Counted from the first letter of the stretch, positions 34,680-48,828 are shown. The stretch: 64,000 bases of DNA from Typhlomys cinereus (GCA_023101885.1 JALPQD010000004.1:9143421-9207420); one strand, 5' to 3'. The notes: a model not told the origin generated them from the letters alone. A program made the numbers and translations.

Positions 34680-35046
34680 TGGGACTGGGGAGATGTTTCA
34701 GGGGTTAAAGTCTTTGCCTCCCAAGCAAAAGGACTTAAGTTCAGATTTCTAGATCTAAGAAAAAAATGCCAGGCAGATACGGCTGCAGAGTCTGGGAAAA
34801 CTCAGAGCAAAGCAATAAGGAACAATCCAGAATGACTCTCAGTATCACTTTTGGGCCTCTACCGGCATACCGGCATACATGCACTCAAGTGCCCTCTTGT
34901 ACACAAACACTAACACATGCCAAAAAAAGAAAGAAAGACGAGAAGGAAAGAAAAGAAGGAAGGAAGGAACGGAGGGAGGAAAAGAGGGAGGGAGGGAGGG
35001 AAGGAGGAAGGGAGGGAGGGAGGGAGGGAAAAAGAAAGAAAAGAGA
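34680..35046 (+). repeat. B2-like SINE with long purine microsatellite tail
   Basis: Head 'gggactggggagatgtttca' then 'ggggttaaagtctttgcc', body 'gctgcagagtctgggaaaac' and 'ctcaagtgccctcttgtaca'. It then grades into about 125 bp of (GAAA)/(GGAA)/(GGGA) repeats (34921-35046). Lys/Arg/Gly-rich frames here are compositional. Confidence 0.8.
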
Positions 35047-38000
35047 AGAAGCAGTTTGATAATGAGCAGCCTATACTAAACCAACAGAACAATAAAAATG
35101 AACCAAACTTCCTACTCTGACCTGATATTCTTCAGATGTCTCCTGACCTGCAATTTCTTTAGTAAATTTTCTGGGTGAGACTTCTAGATCCTTTGCCAGC
35201 CCTCTTCTTGCTTTTTTAAGTGTTCTTTATTTTTTTTTCCAGCTAGCCAGTGGGCAGATATGGATCATTGCCGTCTGATTCTCATGCCTTTGCTAGTAAT
35301 TGACCTTTTCTCTTTTATTTCCTTTTAGAAAATGTGATGACCTTTTTTGATTCCTTGGAGTTTTGAAATTTTGTTGAAAGCCTTCTTTCTTTTGTCATTC
35401 ATCATGCAGATCATTTTGTGTATCCTTCTCTCCGTGGCTCTTTAAAAATTTTACTTCTCTATATAGTCTCCATTCATCCTTTCTGAAACCACTGGTAGTA
35501 AAATATTTTACCTTCTGGAAGTTTCATATTAGAGTTGTTGAATCTTCTCTTTAACAGGAAAGACCACTTATTCTGTCTTTAGTTTTTTCCTTGTATTAAT
35601 TTTTTTCAAGCAAACTAGGAAAAAGTTCATCAGCACATTCTTGTTCTTGGTCTTCTAATTAAAAGTTGTATATGCATTAATATTAATGCCCTTTCATAAT
35701 CAGTATTTGCTGAAAACATTTTTAATGTCTTCTCATCCTTTCATAAAAATGTTCTTCATTCTACTTACACAATCTTATGGCAATTTTTTGTTAATTTTTT
35801 ACCATGTGTTTCTTTAAAATATTGTAAAGTATGCCTCATACCTGAAATTTGGTGTTTTTTTGCTATTTATTATATTGTATATGTAATAATTGTTTTGTTT
35901 AGAATGCTGAGAGACCAGGACTAATTTTTACATGTACCATATCTTCTTAGTGATTTAAATTTATTTACAGCATATTTTTTGTATGTATGAAGGTCTAATT
36001 TCTTTCTACCTTTCTATCTCCCTGTCCACTTTTATCACAATGCTACAATTTTAATCCCTTTAGATTACAAGGAAACTAAGGAGATTTCCCTAAAACAAAC
36101 CACTCAGTACCCCTTCTTGGTGGAGACTGGTGGCTTTTGTCCACATCTCATGAACCTGGGACAGTATTTGAACAGATGGACTCTATACCCCTCATTGCTA
36201 TCAAAACAACTCCTCTTCAATCTTCAAAGCCCCCTGCTCCTTTGGTGTAAGTTAGTGCTGCTCCTTCATATCCTCTTCTGTCCTTGATTGCTCTCATGTC
36301 CCCATTTCTCTTCATTTCATGTCACTTACTGGAGTACTGAACACCCTTAGATCTGTTTTTTTCCTTCAAGTTCCCCTGTGGCTATGATTCTACCAGGACA
36401 ACCCCATATCATTAACACATTGATTTTGGCCTTCTATGTGCTTTCCTCCAGCTTCTTGACTTCTTCATTGCCAATGACCATTTCATCCAGTCTGCCTCCT
36501 CGCTTTCTTGTCCACACAAATATTTAAGGTTCTCTTTCTCTTCTCCATATTCTCAGTCAGCTGATGATCTCATATCCCTCATTTGAGATGATAAAGCACC
36601 TTCATTTCCTCAATATCAATGTTGAATATATCTGTATATCTTCTTTCACTCCTTTATTGCTATATTAAAAGAATACTCACCTTTTTTTCTACAGCCCACT
36701 ATTCCTTTTAATCCTTTAGATTGCTTCTTCAAACTTCATGAAAACTATTGCTCCTCCATCTCTTTCTTTTTTCCACAAATACACACTCAGATTCTTAACT
36801 TTCTCATTATCTTGAATATTGTGATATGGTGATATATAGATGCAAGTTTAGGCACTGTGATGCTTCCTCCTCTGCAAACTTTTCTTTGCTGTCCTTACTT
36901 CTCCATCCTCTGTTTATTTATTTAGCAACTTGCAATTTTAGGAAAACAGTCAACTTATGTATCTGCAATGATGATCTCAACTTCTGACCCTATCCTGGAA
37001 GAAACAATGGAAGCATTCTGTACCCAATAAATTATGTGTCCTCTGCATTAGGCCAAAGGACCTAGAGGCAAAAAGTGTCTTCAGAATTAAAAGAACACAG
37101 AAGGACTGTGTATTGGTCATGGTACTTAGTTGTAATCAGTAGAATTCCTTGTGCTTCTCTCACACTAAGAAGTTAATTAGGGATAGAAGAAAGCACCCAA
37201 GATCATCGGAAAGACAGAGGGAGAAAGGCTCTGCCTCTGGGAAAAACTCCAAGTCATATTTTGAGTTTCCTCCTTTTCCCCACGAATGCTCCATTTAGAG
37301 CACTTCCATTGCTGCCTGCTGGAATTATCTCCACTCTCTTGGTTCCTTGTGTAGATCTCTTTAAATTCTGACCTCTTGTTGAACTGCAGATGTGCAATGC
37401 TATTTCTGTACGTTGGAGGGAAAGGAGCTGGGGAAAGTTAGTTTTGTATCTGTGTTGTCAAGAGTCACAATATAGGTCAGAATGAAAATCTATAGGTGTT
37501 CAAGAGATATGACAAGTCCCTAATGTCACATACCCACTAGAGTGGAGCTCATGGAGTATATGGCCATTTGTCTCGGTTTCCTTGGGAAGGCTCATCTTCA
37601 TGCTTGCATTTTCTTTTGCATCTCACTAGAAGCATCAAGATTTCAATGAGTTGTCAAGAACTTTTTCAAACACCACTTGGTGTCAAGCACTGTACTCATA
37701 GATTACTTCCGCTGTATTTGGGGAAAAATAGGGTAAATTTCTCAACATGTGCATCTACTATAGCTCTAAATATATGTTATTCAAACATTCACTATGAAAA
37801 ATGTGAATTTTCCAATTTTTGATCTCTGAATCATGTTATGCAAGAAACAAAACTTTTGTCTTATGATGAAAATACTAAAATTTTAATATGACTTTCACTT
37901 AAGACACTTTTTCCAAACCAAAGTTTGGCTCTTACACTGGCACAATATGCAGGAATATCATTTAATTTTTGTTCTAAACCATTTAAATATAATCAATATA

Positions 38001-41000
38001 ATCCATTTATTCTCATAAAATATACATGTTCTACTTAAAAATTAGTAACGAATAAGCAAGCTCCTCCCCCAATTTTAAACTTTAAGCATCTGATTATTTA
38101 AATATTTGATTGTTCAATAAAATTATTTATTTGGAAACCCTAAAGTATTATGTACAAGTAACAGTAAGTTGCTAAGATACTTTTGTTTTTAACTTTCTCT
38201 TAGAATTGGAATTTGTTAGGATTTGTTCAGATTTCTTTTTTCACAAATCCCCTTTACTTTTGTTTTGGTTTTCTTCCCTTCATCCCTCTGAAATAGTTTC
38301 TTAGGAGAGTAAAGTCCTAAAGATTCAAATTTCACATGTTTAAACTATATTAGGCACTTTATGGGGTTGATTTTGGAAGCCAGTTGCAACAGCACATTTA
38401 AGACTCTTGGAGGAAGTCGCCCTTTATACATAAGGAGACTTTCCTTCACAGTGTAGAATATCTCCCTGCTTACTCTGAAGAGAAGTTTAAGCTACCCTGT
38501 TAAAGCATATTCATCCTAAAGGAAATTATTTATTGAAAGGCTACCTTTTATGAATAAATTGGTTTTTGAAAAGAACTAGCATAGAGTTTATTGTAACCTT
38601 TAGTGTTTGCTATATTGCCTTATTCTTTCATTGAAGAAACATTTGACCTTACCTTGGAACTGCTATAGAAACAGACCATCATGAACGTCTCTGGAGGGAA
38701 AATATTAGTCCTTCCTTCTTCAATCTCAAGCCTAAATATTGCTTTATTCTAACAAGTTTCTCAACTTTCCTTTTCCCTGCCCTTCTTTTCAATCTTGTTT
38801 AAGTCTTTTTTTCCCATGCTTGTACAGTAGTCTCATTCCATGATTATGCAAAGTTGCTTTTATGTAGAACCAGCTCACACAAATTCTCTTCCTTACTCCC
38901 AGGTCAAAAATGATATGTTATATTTTACAGCTTCTGAAATAAAATCCTAACTTCTTGTATTGTATTTCAGTACTAGTAACTCTATTTTATATTAGATTAA
39001 TTCAGTACTTCTGTCAAACTAATCAAATTTTTCTCTAGGACATAGAACTTTACAATCCCAACCATATCAACCAATCTCCAAACTTCTGCGTCTGTTTCCC
39101 CAGAACATAAAATTTCTTTTTTCTGTAGAAAAACAGACCTAAAATATGATATTTACTTTCTATTTCATAGGCCGACTCTTCTATCTCTATTTTTTCTGTT
39201 CTAAATGCTGAGATATAAAATTCTTGCAAAATAGCTCATACTTGTTTGTAGATTAATTCTTATGTGTATGTTTATATTTTATTTTTCCATTGGTGAAAGA
39301 GAACTTACCTGTCACTTTAAAACAATGTCTTACTATGAAAAACAATGTCAGCTCATATTCTTTTTTATCATGTGATATTAACTGCTATATTCAGTGACTG
39401 TTGAGTGATTTGTATTTAGTTTTTTCAGTGGCTTGTTTGTGCAACAAAATTAAAATGGAAAAATGAAGTACACAGTCCCTTAGAGATAACACACACACAC
39501 ACATACACACACACATTAGTACCATGAGGTATTTCCAAGTGGAGTCACATGAGAAAGACCCACAGTTTGGAGTTGAAAATCTAATAGTATGGGAAATGAA
39601 GCGAGTGTGTGTGTGATCTATCTTAAACATATTCACACATTTATGAAATGTAAACTTGAAGCACATAGAGTCCATAAGTTAAATAGCAAAATAGGATCTA
39701 AAGTGAAATCATTTTATTACATAGGAAAGTTTAATTTATCAACTTTGAAATCCCAGAATACTGTCTTTTTCGTCTTTGAAATCCATCTGCTTGTTTTGGT
39801 GTTTAGCACAATGAAAAGATATCTCAAGAGATCACATTTTATAAGTGAACATAAACATTTGAAGCAACTTGATGGTCTGGAGTTTATATTTGAGCAAGTT
39901 TGCATTATCCTGGTTTAATTATGTTACCCGTAATGTAGACAAGTCATATTTTTATTAAAGAAAACAGAAAAAAGACTTGTCTCAGGACTGAAACTGGAAC
40001 ATGAATCTATAGAATCAGCTCTGCTAATTCCACACAGATGTCTTAGTGCATGCCTGTAAATTTTCAGACTGAAAAGGAAATGTTAGTCACACCCTTCCCC
40101 TTTACAGCCAAGGGTAAAATATTTCACGTATTGCACATACATGGAAAAAAAGACAAAAGTTAAGTAATGATCATTTGGGGCTTAATGCTTTGCCTTAATA
40201 AGAATCAGAAAGTTTACTTAAATCCCAGTAATATCAATTCCCATATTTCAAAGTACACAACTATAATTTGTCTTTTAAATAGTGATGGGGTAGTAGTGAT
40301 GTATTGAACAAAACTTGTATTCATTTCCAACAAAGCAAATAGTATTGATGTCTGTGGGCATGTTTATTGTAACCACTGGGGAATATTTATAGATATTGAA
40401 GGGGAGAAAGACATTATTAGAAGGAATTAGGCAGTAAGTAGAATAGCACTTACTGTACTGTTGATGTCTCTGTACTCTCCAGGCTATATTTAAATGGCTA
40501 ATTAACAATAGACCCTTTCATATATGGACAGATGGACCAACAGATTTTAGCCAGATATTGACAAACTCTTTATTATTTTTGGGAAGAGGAAAAATAAAGC
40601 ATAGCTGCTGACCTTGCCCATTCTAACAACCTGCTTCCCACATAACATGGCTAGACTCTCAAATCTCCCTTAATGAACAGCCATCATTATTCAAACAGAA
40701 GTGGCCCAAGCCATGAAGACAGTTTATCTTTATTGGCTCATTCTATGTCCCTTGTTTTCTGAAAAGTAAACTGAAGCTTAGAAAAGCTAAAAAGTCAGCC
40801 AAGTATCACTTGACTGGAAAGTGTCAACAATGGAACTTGAGTGTAAATTCAATTTTGATGTCTGTAATGCTCCACTGAGTAAGACAGAGGATTTCCTTAA
40901 TATTCATTTATTAGTTGACTTATATCTGAAGCTAACTGAAACCTAGCATTTCTTGTGATAAGTGAAACCAAGAAATTTTGAAACCAAGAAGTAGCTTTCT

Positions 41001-41130
41001 AGGAGTTCCATGCCTGTGTGGGCAAATCACTGAGTCATGTAAAAATTTTTCAGGGACATGTAAGTGACAAGTTTTAGAAGACAAAGATGAGCATGGGCTT
41101 CCTTAAGGGCCTGAGTTCTACTAAAAACAA
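35047..41130. other. 6-kb AT-rich block without recognised elements
   Basis: The longest stretch of the window in which I can name no gene or mobile element, apart from a short CA tract at 39488-39514. The part 36060-36900 is pyrimidine-rich on the plus strand. Frames up to 109 residues (39589-39918) look non-coding. Distant regulatory elements could exist here but cannot be seen without comparison between species. Confidence 0.5.
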
Positions 41131-41138
41131 TGATAAAT

Positions 41139-41487
41139 AATCTGTGATAGTTACATACAAATGTCAACTTGAGAAGTGTTGGCTGAGCTTTGGGCATGGC
41201 CCTGAAGAATCCCTTGAGCAAGCCTACAGGAGACTATTTAATTGATGTAGAAGACCCAGCCCACAATGGGTGGTACCTTCCAGTAGCAGACCAGGTAAAG
41301 GGAGCACAAGAAGGAAGAGTCTGACTGTCCCTATCTTGCTCTTTACTGGAGAGCTCATTCTTTGCTGTTGCCTTTCTTTGCTGACTTTGAAGCCCAGCCA
41401 CTTCAACCTTCCATAGTGACTGAGGTTTGGGAATTCTCCAGGAATCCTCCTGCCTTAGTGTCATACTGGAACTTCTGGGAGACCAGG
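41139..41487 (+). mobile_element. MT-type MaLR LTR, 5' part, interrupted
   Basis: 'tgatagttacatacaaatgt' then 'caacttgagaagtgttggct', 'gaagacccagcccacaatgg' and 'gtggtaccttccagtagcag' are in the same order as the LTR at 23971-24612. At 41487 it is cut by the MaLR provirus. Sequence resembling its continuation ('aggtatccttcagccttcag') resumes at 43822. Confidence 0.65.
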
Positions 41488-43821
41488 TGTTGTAGTTAGC
41501 CTGCATGATTGCTGATAAAATCACCATCAAACAACTTAAGGGAACAACAGGTTTATTGTTTGGTTACAATTCTTGGTCTACCTTAACAAGAGAGCTCATA
41601 ACATCAGAGCTGATGGAACCATTTCCACGTAACAGCTGAGAGAGGGACAGTCCTTACTTGCCAGACCATCATGTCTAGACAAGTATACACAAGGATGCCA
41701 ACTTCCTCAACCAGCTTTCTGTATTTTATTCGCGTGTTAAGGGCTTAGTCCCACCCACAATAGACTGTCAACTAGACAATCTCCTAACAGGTTCACTCCA
41801 GACTTAACTACCAGTTAACTACAAATGTGCTCGGAGCTGGAACCCTCAACCATCAAGTTGACACTTATACCTAACTATGACACTCCACCCCTTGTCAACT
41901 AGACATAAGAACATATCCCTTTTAGACTGTAACCTTCAATATCTGTCTCCAGATATATTAAATTTCTTATTAATACATTTATTTTTATTCTAAAACTCTA
42001 AAAAATTCTGATAGGTCAATTTTAAAATGTTCTGTCATTAATAGTTCCAACATTTTAAAATCTTAACCATAACATTTTATGAAATCAGTAAGTTAAACAC
42101 ATATAATATTAAAACAGAAGTATCTTGATACAATAAGAAAATATCTCACAAAGTCTAGCATCTGCTAAAGGCACCAAGATCCTTGGAGGCAAGGGATTGA
42201 CAGCCACAGTAGTGTTCCTATGCTTAAGGAGAACACAGGAAAGGGTTCAGGGAAATGCCACTGGGTCCTTGTATGTCATCGGAGAGGAGAGCCCAGAGGA
42301 GAGTCAGGCATGCACAAGAAAGGACTCTGGGAATTGGGGCGGGAGGCACAGGGGGATGGGGCGGGAGGGATGAGGGGAGGGAGAGCAGGGGGTTCGGGGG
42401 GAGGAGGAGGGAGGGAGGGAGGGAACTGGTGTACCTATTAAGTTTGTATGAGCTGAAATAATAATAAAAATGTATTAAAATAAAAAAAGAAAATATCAGA
42501 TTAGAATCAAGTCCTGCATCAAATACTGCATCTTATATTTCAGTTTCCATCTTGACAACATCATGTTGTCACTGTGGCTCTAAGATTCTAGGCAATCCCA
42601 GTACCTCTTTGCAGTTCAAAGTTGTAAAAGGTGAGTTTCTCTGAACCAGCCTTAAATTCCACTCATAGCTATCCTCTCCATATATCCCATGGTTTTGCAA
42701 TCTCCAACAACACTCTGGGCTTGTTTCTGCAGCTATAAGCTTCATTTTCCTTTGTAGAAACTCCAAATCTGCCACTTGGTGACAAGGTTCAGCTGCTTTC
42801 AATGATTTCTTAATCATGCACCAAAACCAGTACCTCCTGGGTAATACTGGCAAACTCCACAGTGAGGCTGAAATGTAACTTGGTCCACTTGAAACACAGC
42901 TGTACCAACTTTTGCATGTTGATTCAGGGAAAAGTCCTTTTCTAGGTAGCCAAAACTTCCAAGGGGCAAGAAATGGCTTCAACTTGAGCTTTAGGCCACT
43001 GAAGTAATCCAAGTTTTCAAACTACTAAATCTCCATACAGTGGCATTTCATGTCTTCCACTCTCCCGGTGCAAATTACTAGTTTTTTCCTTCACTGATGT
43101 CATTTCTCCAACAACAGTAGCTGTTCTGTCATGGGTACCAACACAGCTCTCCTCTATCAAGCAAACCAATCCATTGTCTTTAAATTCAACTCTGTCAAAA
43201 TCCTTTTTCCCTATATCACAAACTGGGCCCAAACAATCCATGACTCTCTCAGCATCACTATTTTCCAAATGGCCCATTAAACTCTGTTTAAACATTTTTG
43301 CATTCACAAAAGTCTTTCAAAATTCTCCAACAAAAATGTTCAGAATCCACAAAAGCCACATAGCCAGACTTACCAACACCCCACTTCTCTGATGCCAAAT
43401 TCTGTTGTAGTTAGCATGGTTGCTGATAAAATCACCATCAAACAGCTTAAGGGAACAAAGGGTTTATTCTCTCACAATTAGCTGGGTACAGTCTTGGTCC
43501 AACTTGACAGGAAAGCTCACACCAACACAGGGTTGAGGGAACTGGCCATGCCATCCACATAACAGTTAAGAGAGGGATGACCCTTTCTTGCCAGACCATC
43601 ATGTCTGGCCAAGTATACACAAGAATGCCAACTTCTTCAACTAGCTGTCTGTATTTTATTCACATATGCAGAGCCTAGTCCCACCCACCATAGACTGGAT
43701 CTGTCCCATCAACTAGACAATCTCCTACAGGTTCACTCTGGACTTAACTATCAATTATCTACAAATGTGCTCAGATCTTGAACCCTCAACCTCAAGTTGA
43801 CACCTATATCTAAGTATGACA
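41488..43821 (-). mobile_element. MaLR provirus with both LTRs
   Basis: An old ERVL-MaLR element on the minus strand. The 5' LTR is 43403-43821 and the 3' LTR 41488-41882. Both run TGT...ACA and share more than 300 bp of clearly alignable sequence, including an AATAAACC-type polyadenylation region. Just inside the 5' LTR (43380-43402) is a Leu-tRNA-type primer site: minus-strand 'tttggcatcagagaagtggg'. The internal region (41883-43402) is interrupted by an L1 3' end. Flanking 5-mers are CCAGG (41483-41487) and GCAGG (43822-43826), a one-mismatch target duplication. MaLR elements lack their own polymerase and depend on others. Frames at 42569-43012 and 43017-43307 are discussed in the findings. 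Confidence 0.82.
42135..42497 (+). mobile_element. 5'-truncated L1 3' end inside MaLR internal region
   Basis: Plus-strand L1 3'-UTR (42146-42486). It starts near 'gcatctgctaaaggcaccaa', passes 'ctgggtccttgtatgtcatc' and a G-rich tract (42345-42425), and ends 'taagtttgtatgagctgaaa' plus A-rich tail. The 11-bp repeat aagaaaatatc at 42135-42145 and 42487-42497 is its target duplication. Confidence 0.88.
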
Positions 43822-44306
43822 GCAGGTATCCTTCAGCCTTCAGAACTAGACTAGGACTGCTGAGCTATTCAGCTCCTGAACTGAGAAGTTATGGGCTATT
43901 CAGATTTTAGAACAGAAAGATACTATTATCCCTACATGGGCTCAGTATATTCCCTCCTTTTCTCCCTGCCCTTTGTTTTTATGGATCCTGGGGTTCCCTC
44001 TGTATCTTCCCTTCTCATTGAGGTTCAGGCCTCTGTGACAAACAGAGAAGCATTTCCTTGGGCAGCACACTGATATGAGTACTCCCCTACCTCTGTCTGA
44101 CCCCATGCCCCTAAGGATCCTACTTCCTGGAAGTATTTCTCCTGAAGACTGAACCTGAGGCATGCTGACATGTTCACCACTGTGCAGATCTGATGAGACC
44201 AAGTTCCATTATCATGAGTTTCTGGTTGTGGCTGCCCTATCTTGAGAGGAGTGACCTGTCCACCAATAGAATTCTCCATCTTTAGGCTCTTACAGTCTTA
44301 CTGTCC

Positions 44307-44534
44307 TCCCTTACACCTCATTAGAGAAGAGGACCCAGAGGGGTGTGTGACATGCATACTAAAGGATGCTTCAGGAATGGGGGAGGAGGGAGCACTGGGA
44401 GAAAAGGAGGGAGGGGGGAAAGGAAAGAGAAAAGGGAAGGGAGCAAGGGGATCCCGGTGGAGGGAGGGAGGGATACTTATCAACTTTGTATGAGTGGAAG
44501 AAATAAATAAATGAATAAATAAAAAAGTAAAAAG
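44307..44534 (+). mobile_element. L1 3' end fragment, sense, within antisense L1
   Basis: 'ttacacctcattagagaaga' then 'ggacccagag', a G-rich purine tract (44385-44475), 'caactttgtatgagtggaag' and an AATAAATAAATGAATAAA tail. The surrounding antisense L1 3' UTR resumes immediately after ('cccttagcctctggatggta'). Confidence 0.75.
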
Positions 44535-47500
44535 TTCCCTTAGCCTCTGGATGGTAAGAGATTTAGCTGGCCTGGTTCTAGGTAATCATTATAGGGTTGC
44601 TGGTGTCCTATATTTGAGTTGTTTGTTGTTGTCCATTTTGCTTTTCATGCACTGCACGAGGCTGCATCTTATCTTGGTGTTGTGATCCTCTCCTATCCAA
44701 CAATGCAGAAACTGTTAAGAGAGGCCTTTATATATGAGAAGGCTTGAAGGGGAGGGAGAATCAGGGGTAGGGCACAATAGAGATTGGGGTCAGCCTCCAG
44801 GAGATCATCTGGCTGTCAGCTAATCACTAACCCCCCTCCCCCCAGTGTAGGACCAGTGTCTCAAAACAATCCAAACATCAGTGATTAGGAAGGAGACTGG
44901 CCGTGGATTGGATCGGATATCTCATTAATTTTTGATCTTTCTTGACAATGGCCTTATTTCTCTATTGAACTTTATTCCTTTGTCTTCATTCTCTTTGGGT
45001 CTTCTTTTCCCTACCTTCTTATTTTGAATCTTTCATGGTTGTAAAGGGTAATAAAAAGATTTCTCCTGTAAGTATGCCACTAAGAGAGCTTGGAATTAAG
45101 TTCCACTTATAAAAGAGAAGATGTGACATTTAGTTTTCTGCACCTAATCTGTCAGTATGATTTCTTCCAGGTCCATCCATTTAGCAGCAAATTTCATGAA
45201 TTATTTTTGACAGCTGTGTAGTATTCCATCATGTATATGTGCCACATTTTCATTATCAATTCATCAACTGTCGGACATCTAGGTTGATTCCATGACTTTG
45301 CTATTGTGAATAGTGCTGCAATGAAAATGGATGTACATGTGTCACTATAGTATGATGAAGTATTTTGGGGGAATATTCCCAGCAGTGGTATAACAGGGTT
45401 ATACGGCATTTCAATTTTTAACTTTTTTAGGAACTGCCATACTGACTACAATATAGTGGTTGTACAAGTCTGCATTCTCACCAGCAATGTATGAAGGTTC
45501 CCGTATCCCTGCATCTTTTCCAGCATGTGTTGGTGCATGTCTTTTGGATTTTGGCTATTCTGACCTGTGTGAGATGATATCTTGCATTTCTCTGATGGCT
45601 AGAGAGGTGGAACATGTTTTTTCCTTTTTTTTTTACTTTTACATCCATCCCCTCCATTCTTTTCATGAATCCCTTTCACTCCCTCCTATCCTTCTGCTTG
45701 TATGCTTCTCTGGAACCCAGGGTTCACTCAAGCTTGGCTACTCTTGTGGGGACCCAAGGGATGGAACATTTTAAAGATGTTTGTTAGACATTTCCATTTC
45801 TTCCTGGGAAAAATTTCTTTTAAGTTCCATGGTCCACATCTCTTTGGTGTTTAAATTTTTGAGTTCTTTGTACACTCTGGGTATTAGTCCACTATCAAGT
45901 AAGTTGTTAGTCAAGATTTTCCTCCATTCTGTGGGATGGTATTTGTTTGGTTGATAATATCTTTAATTGAACAAAAGCTCTTTAATTTCATGAGATCCCA
46001 TTTGTCTAGTCAGTTCTATTTCCTGAGCTATTGCGGTCTTATTTAGAAAGCGTTGGCCTGACCAAACAGTTTGAGGGAATTACCTACTCTTTCTTCTAGA
46101 ATTTCTATAATCTCTGGTCTAATATTTGATCCATTTGGAGTTGATTTTTTATACATGGTGACAAGTAAGTGTTCAATTTCAATCATATGCATGTGGATAT
46201 CCAGTTTTGCCAGCACCATTTGTTGAATATAATGTTCTTTTGCTACTGAATTTTCTGAGCCCCTATGTTGAAAATCAGATGACTATATGTGTAGGGACTT
46301 ATTTCTGGCTTATTTCAACCCTTATGAATTGATCTATGTATCTGTTTTGGAGCCAGAATCATGCTGCTTTTATTATTATGGTTTTGTAGTTAGATTAAGG
46401 ACTGATATAGTGATTCCTCAAGCATAGTTTTTATTACTCAGGATTGCTTTAGTAATCCTGAGTCTATTGTGCTTCTATATGAATTTTGAATATGGTTTGT
46501 TAATTTCTATGACGAATTGCCTTGGAATTTTGAGTGGTATAGCATTGAATCTGTATATTGCCCTTGGTAGAAAGGCCATTTTTAGGATGTTAATTCTACT
46601 AATCCATGATCATGGGAGGTCTTTCCACCTTCTTGTGTCTTCTGAAATATCTTTCTTCAGGGTTTTAAAGTTTTCATTGTACAGGTCTTTCACTTCCTTG
46701 GTTAGATTTATACCAAGGCATTTCATTTTTTAGGGGCTATGGTAAATAGAATTGTTTCCCTTAGTACTTTCTTACGTTTTTCATCATTGGTGTATAAGAA
46801 ACCACTGAAAATTCTCTTTATATCTGCCACTCTGCTGAACTTATGTATTAGTTTCAGGAGTTTCTTAGTGGAGTTTTTGGGGTCATTTAGATGCAAGATC
46901 ATGCCATCCACAAATAGGGATAAGTTGACTTTCTTTTCTATTTCTACCCCTTCTATTCCTTCTCTTGTCTAATAGTTCTAGCTAAGACTTCCAGTATGAT
47001 ATTGAATAAAAGTGGTAAGAGTGGACAACCTTGCCAGTTTCCTGATCAAAGAGGGAATTCTTCAAGAATTTTGCCACTTAGAATGATCCTTGCTATAGGG
47101 ATTTTTTTGATATGTTTTCAAATTCGATTTGCTAAAATTTTGTTGAGGATCTTTGCATCTGTGTTCATTAATGAGTTTGGCCTATACTTTTAATTTTATT
47201 TTTATTTGGCTTTGGGATTAGTATAATATTAGCTTCGTAAGAAGAATTTGGATGTGTTTCTTCCTTAGCTATTTTATGGAATAGTTTAAGGTGTAATGGA
47301 GTTAGTTATTGTTCAAATGTTTGGTATGATTCTGCACTGAATCCATCTAGTCCCAGATTCTTTTTGGTGTGGAGATTTGTAATAACTTCCCTAATTTCAT
47401 CATTTGTTATAGGACTATTTAAATAACTCAATTCATCATAATTCAATTTTGGTAAGTTATGCATATTAAGAAATTCATTTCTTTTGATTGTCAAACTTTG

Positions 47501-48398
47501 TAGAGTATAAAATTTTGAAGTATGACCTTATGATTCTCTGAATTTCCCTAGTGTCAATTGTGATGACTCCATTTTTATCTCTAATTTTCTTAATTTGAGT
47601 TTTCTTTCTTTTGGCTTTGGTTAATTTGGCTAATGGTTTGTCGATTTTGTTGATTTTTTTCAAAGAACTAGCTCTTTGGTTGATTCTTTGTATTGTTTTC
47701 CTTATCCTGATTTTTGTATATTTCTCCCCTGATTTTACTAATTTCTCCTTGTCTGCTGCATTTGGGATTGGATTATCCTTGTTTCTGTAAAGCTTTCAGT
47801 TGGATTGTTAAGTTGCGATGTTTCCATTTTTTTTTTTTTATATAAGCATTGGGTGCTATAAGCTTTCCTTTTAGGACTACCTTCATTATATTGCAAATAT
47901 TTTTGATATGTTATACTTTCGTTATCATTTATTTCTAGGAATTTGTGAATTTCCCTTTTGATTTCTGTCTGAACCCATTCCTCATTCAGGATCATGATGT
48001 TTAATCTCCAAGAATTTGTGTATTTTTGACATTTGTTTTGTTGTAGATGTCTAGCCTTATTCCATGGTGGTCATATAGGGTACAGAATACCATTTCAACT
48101 TTCCTGTATATGTGGAGGTTTGCTGTGTGCCCCAATATGTGGTCTATTTTGGAGAAGGTTCCATGGACTGTCAAAAAGAATCTGCATTCCTTATTGTTAG
48201 GATGGAAGGCTTGATAAAAGTCAGTCAGATCCATTTGGGTTATAGTTTAATTAAGCTCCTCTGTATCTCAGCTCATTTTTTGGCTATCCAATGGTGAGAG
48301 TGGGGTGTTGAAGTCCCCTTCTATTATCATGTTTGGGTTGATTTTTCATTTTGAATGTTGTAATGTGTGTTTAATGAATGTGGCTGAGCCTATATTAG

Positions 48399-48828
48399 GT
48401 GAGTGTTGCAGTTCACCTGTATGGTTGCTGATAAATGACCATCAAATGGCTTAAGGGAACAAGGGTTTATTGTCTCTTATGATTCAGTTACAGTTACAGT
48501 TCTTAGTCCAGCTTGACAGGGGAGCACGCACCAACACCAGGGCTGAGGGAACTGGCCACCACATACAGCTGAGAGATGGACAATTCTTACTTGCCAGACC
48601 AGCATGTCTGGCCAAGTGAACAGAAAGATGCCAACTCTCTCAATCAGCTCTCTGTGATTTATTCCAGGGCCTAGTCCCACCCACCATAGGCTGGGCCTTC
48701 CCCATCAGCTAGACAATCTTTTGCAGGTTTGCTTTGGGCTTAACTAAACTACTAATTCTTCACAAATGTGCCCAGACCTCAAACCCTCAACTGTCAAGTT
48801 GACACCTGTACTTAACTATGATAGTGAG
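48399..48828 (-). mobile_element. MaLR solo LTR with perfect 5-bp target duplication
   Basis: LTR 48404-48823, the same family as 41488-43821 and 54500-54931. On the plus strand it runs tgttgcag... to ...aactatgata. GTGAG occurs at 48399-48403 and 48824-48828. Removing the LTR and one duplication rejoins the L1 ORF2 sequence ('cctatattag' with 'tatatgttcagt'), which confirms the insertion. Confidence 0.9.

Noticed and set aside
34766..35120. Lys/Arg/Glu/Gly-rich frames around 100 residues
   Set aside because: Translation of a purine microsatellite at the tail of a SINE.
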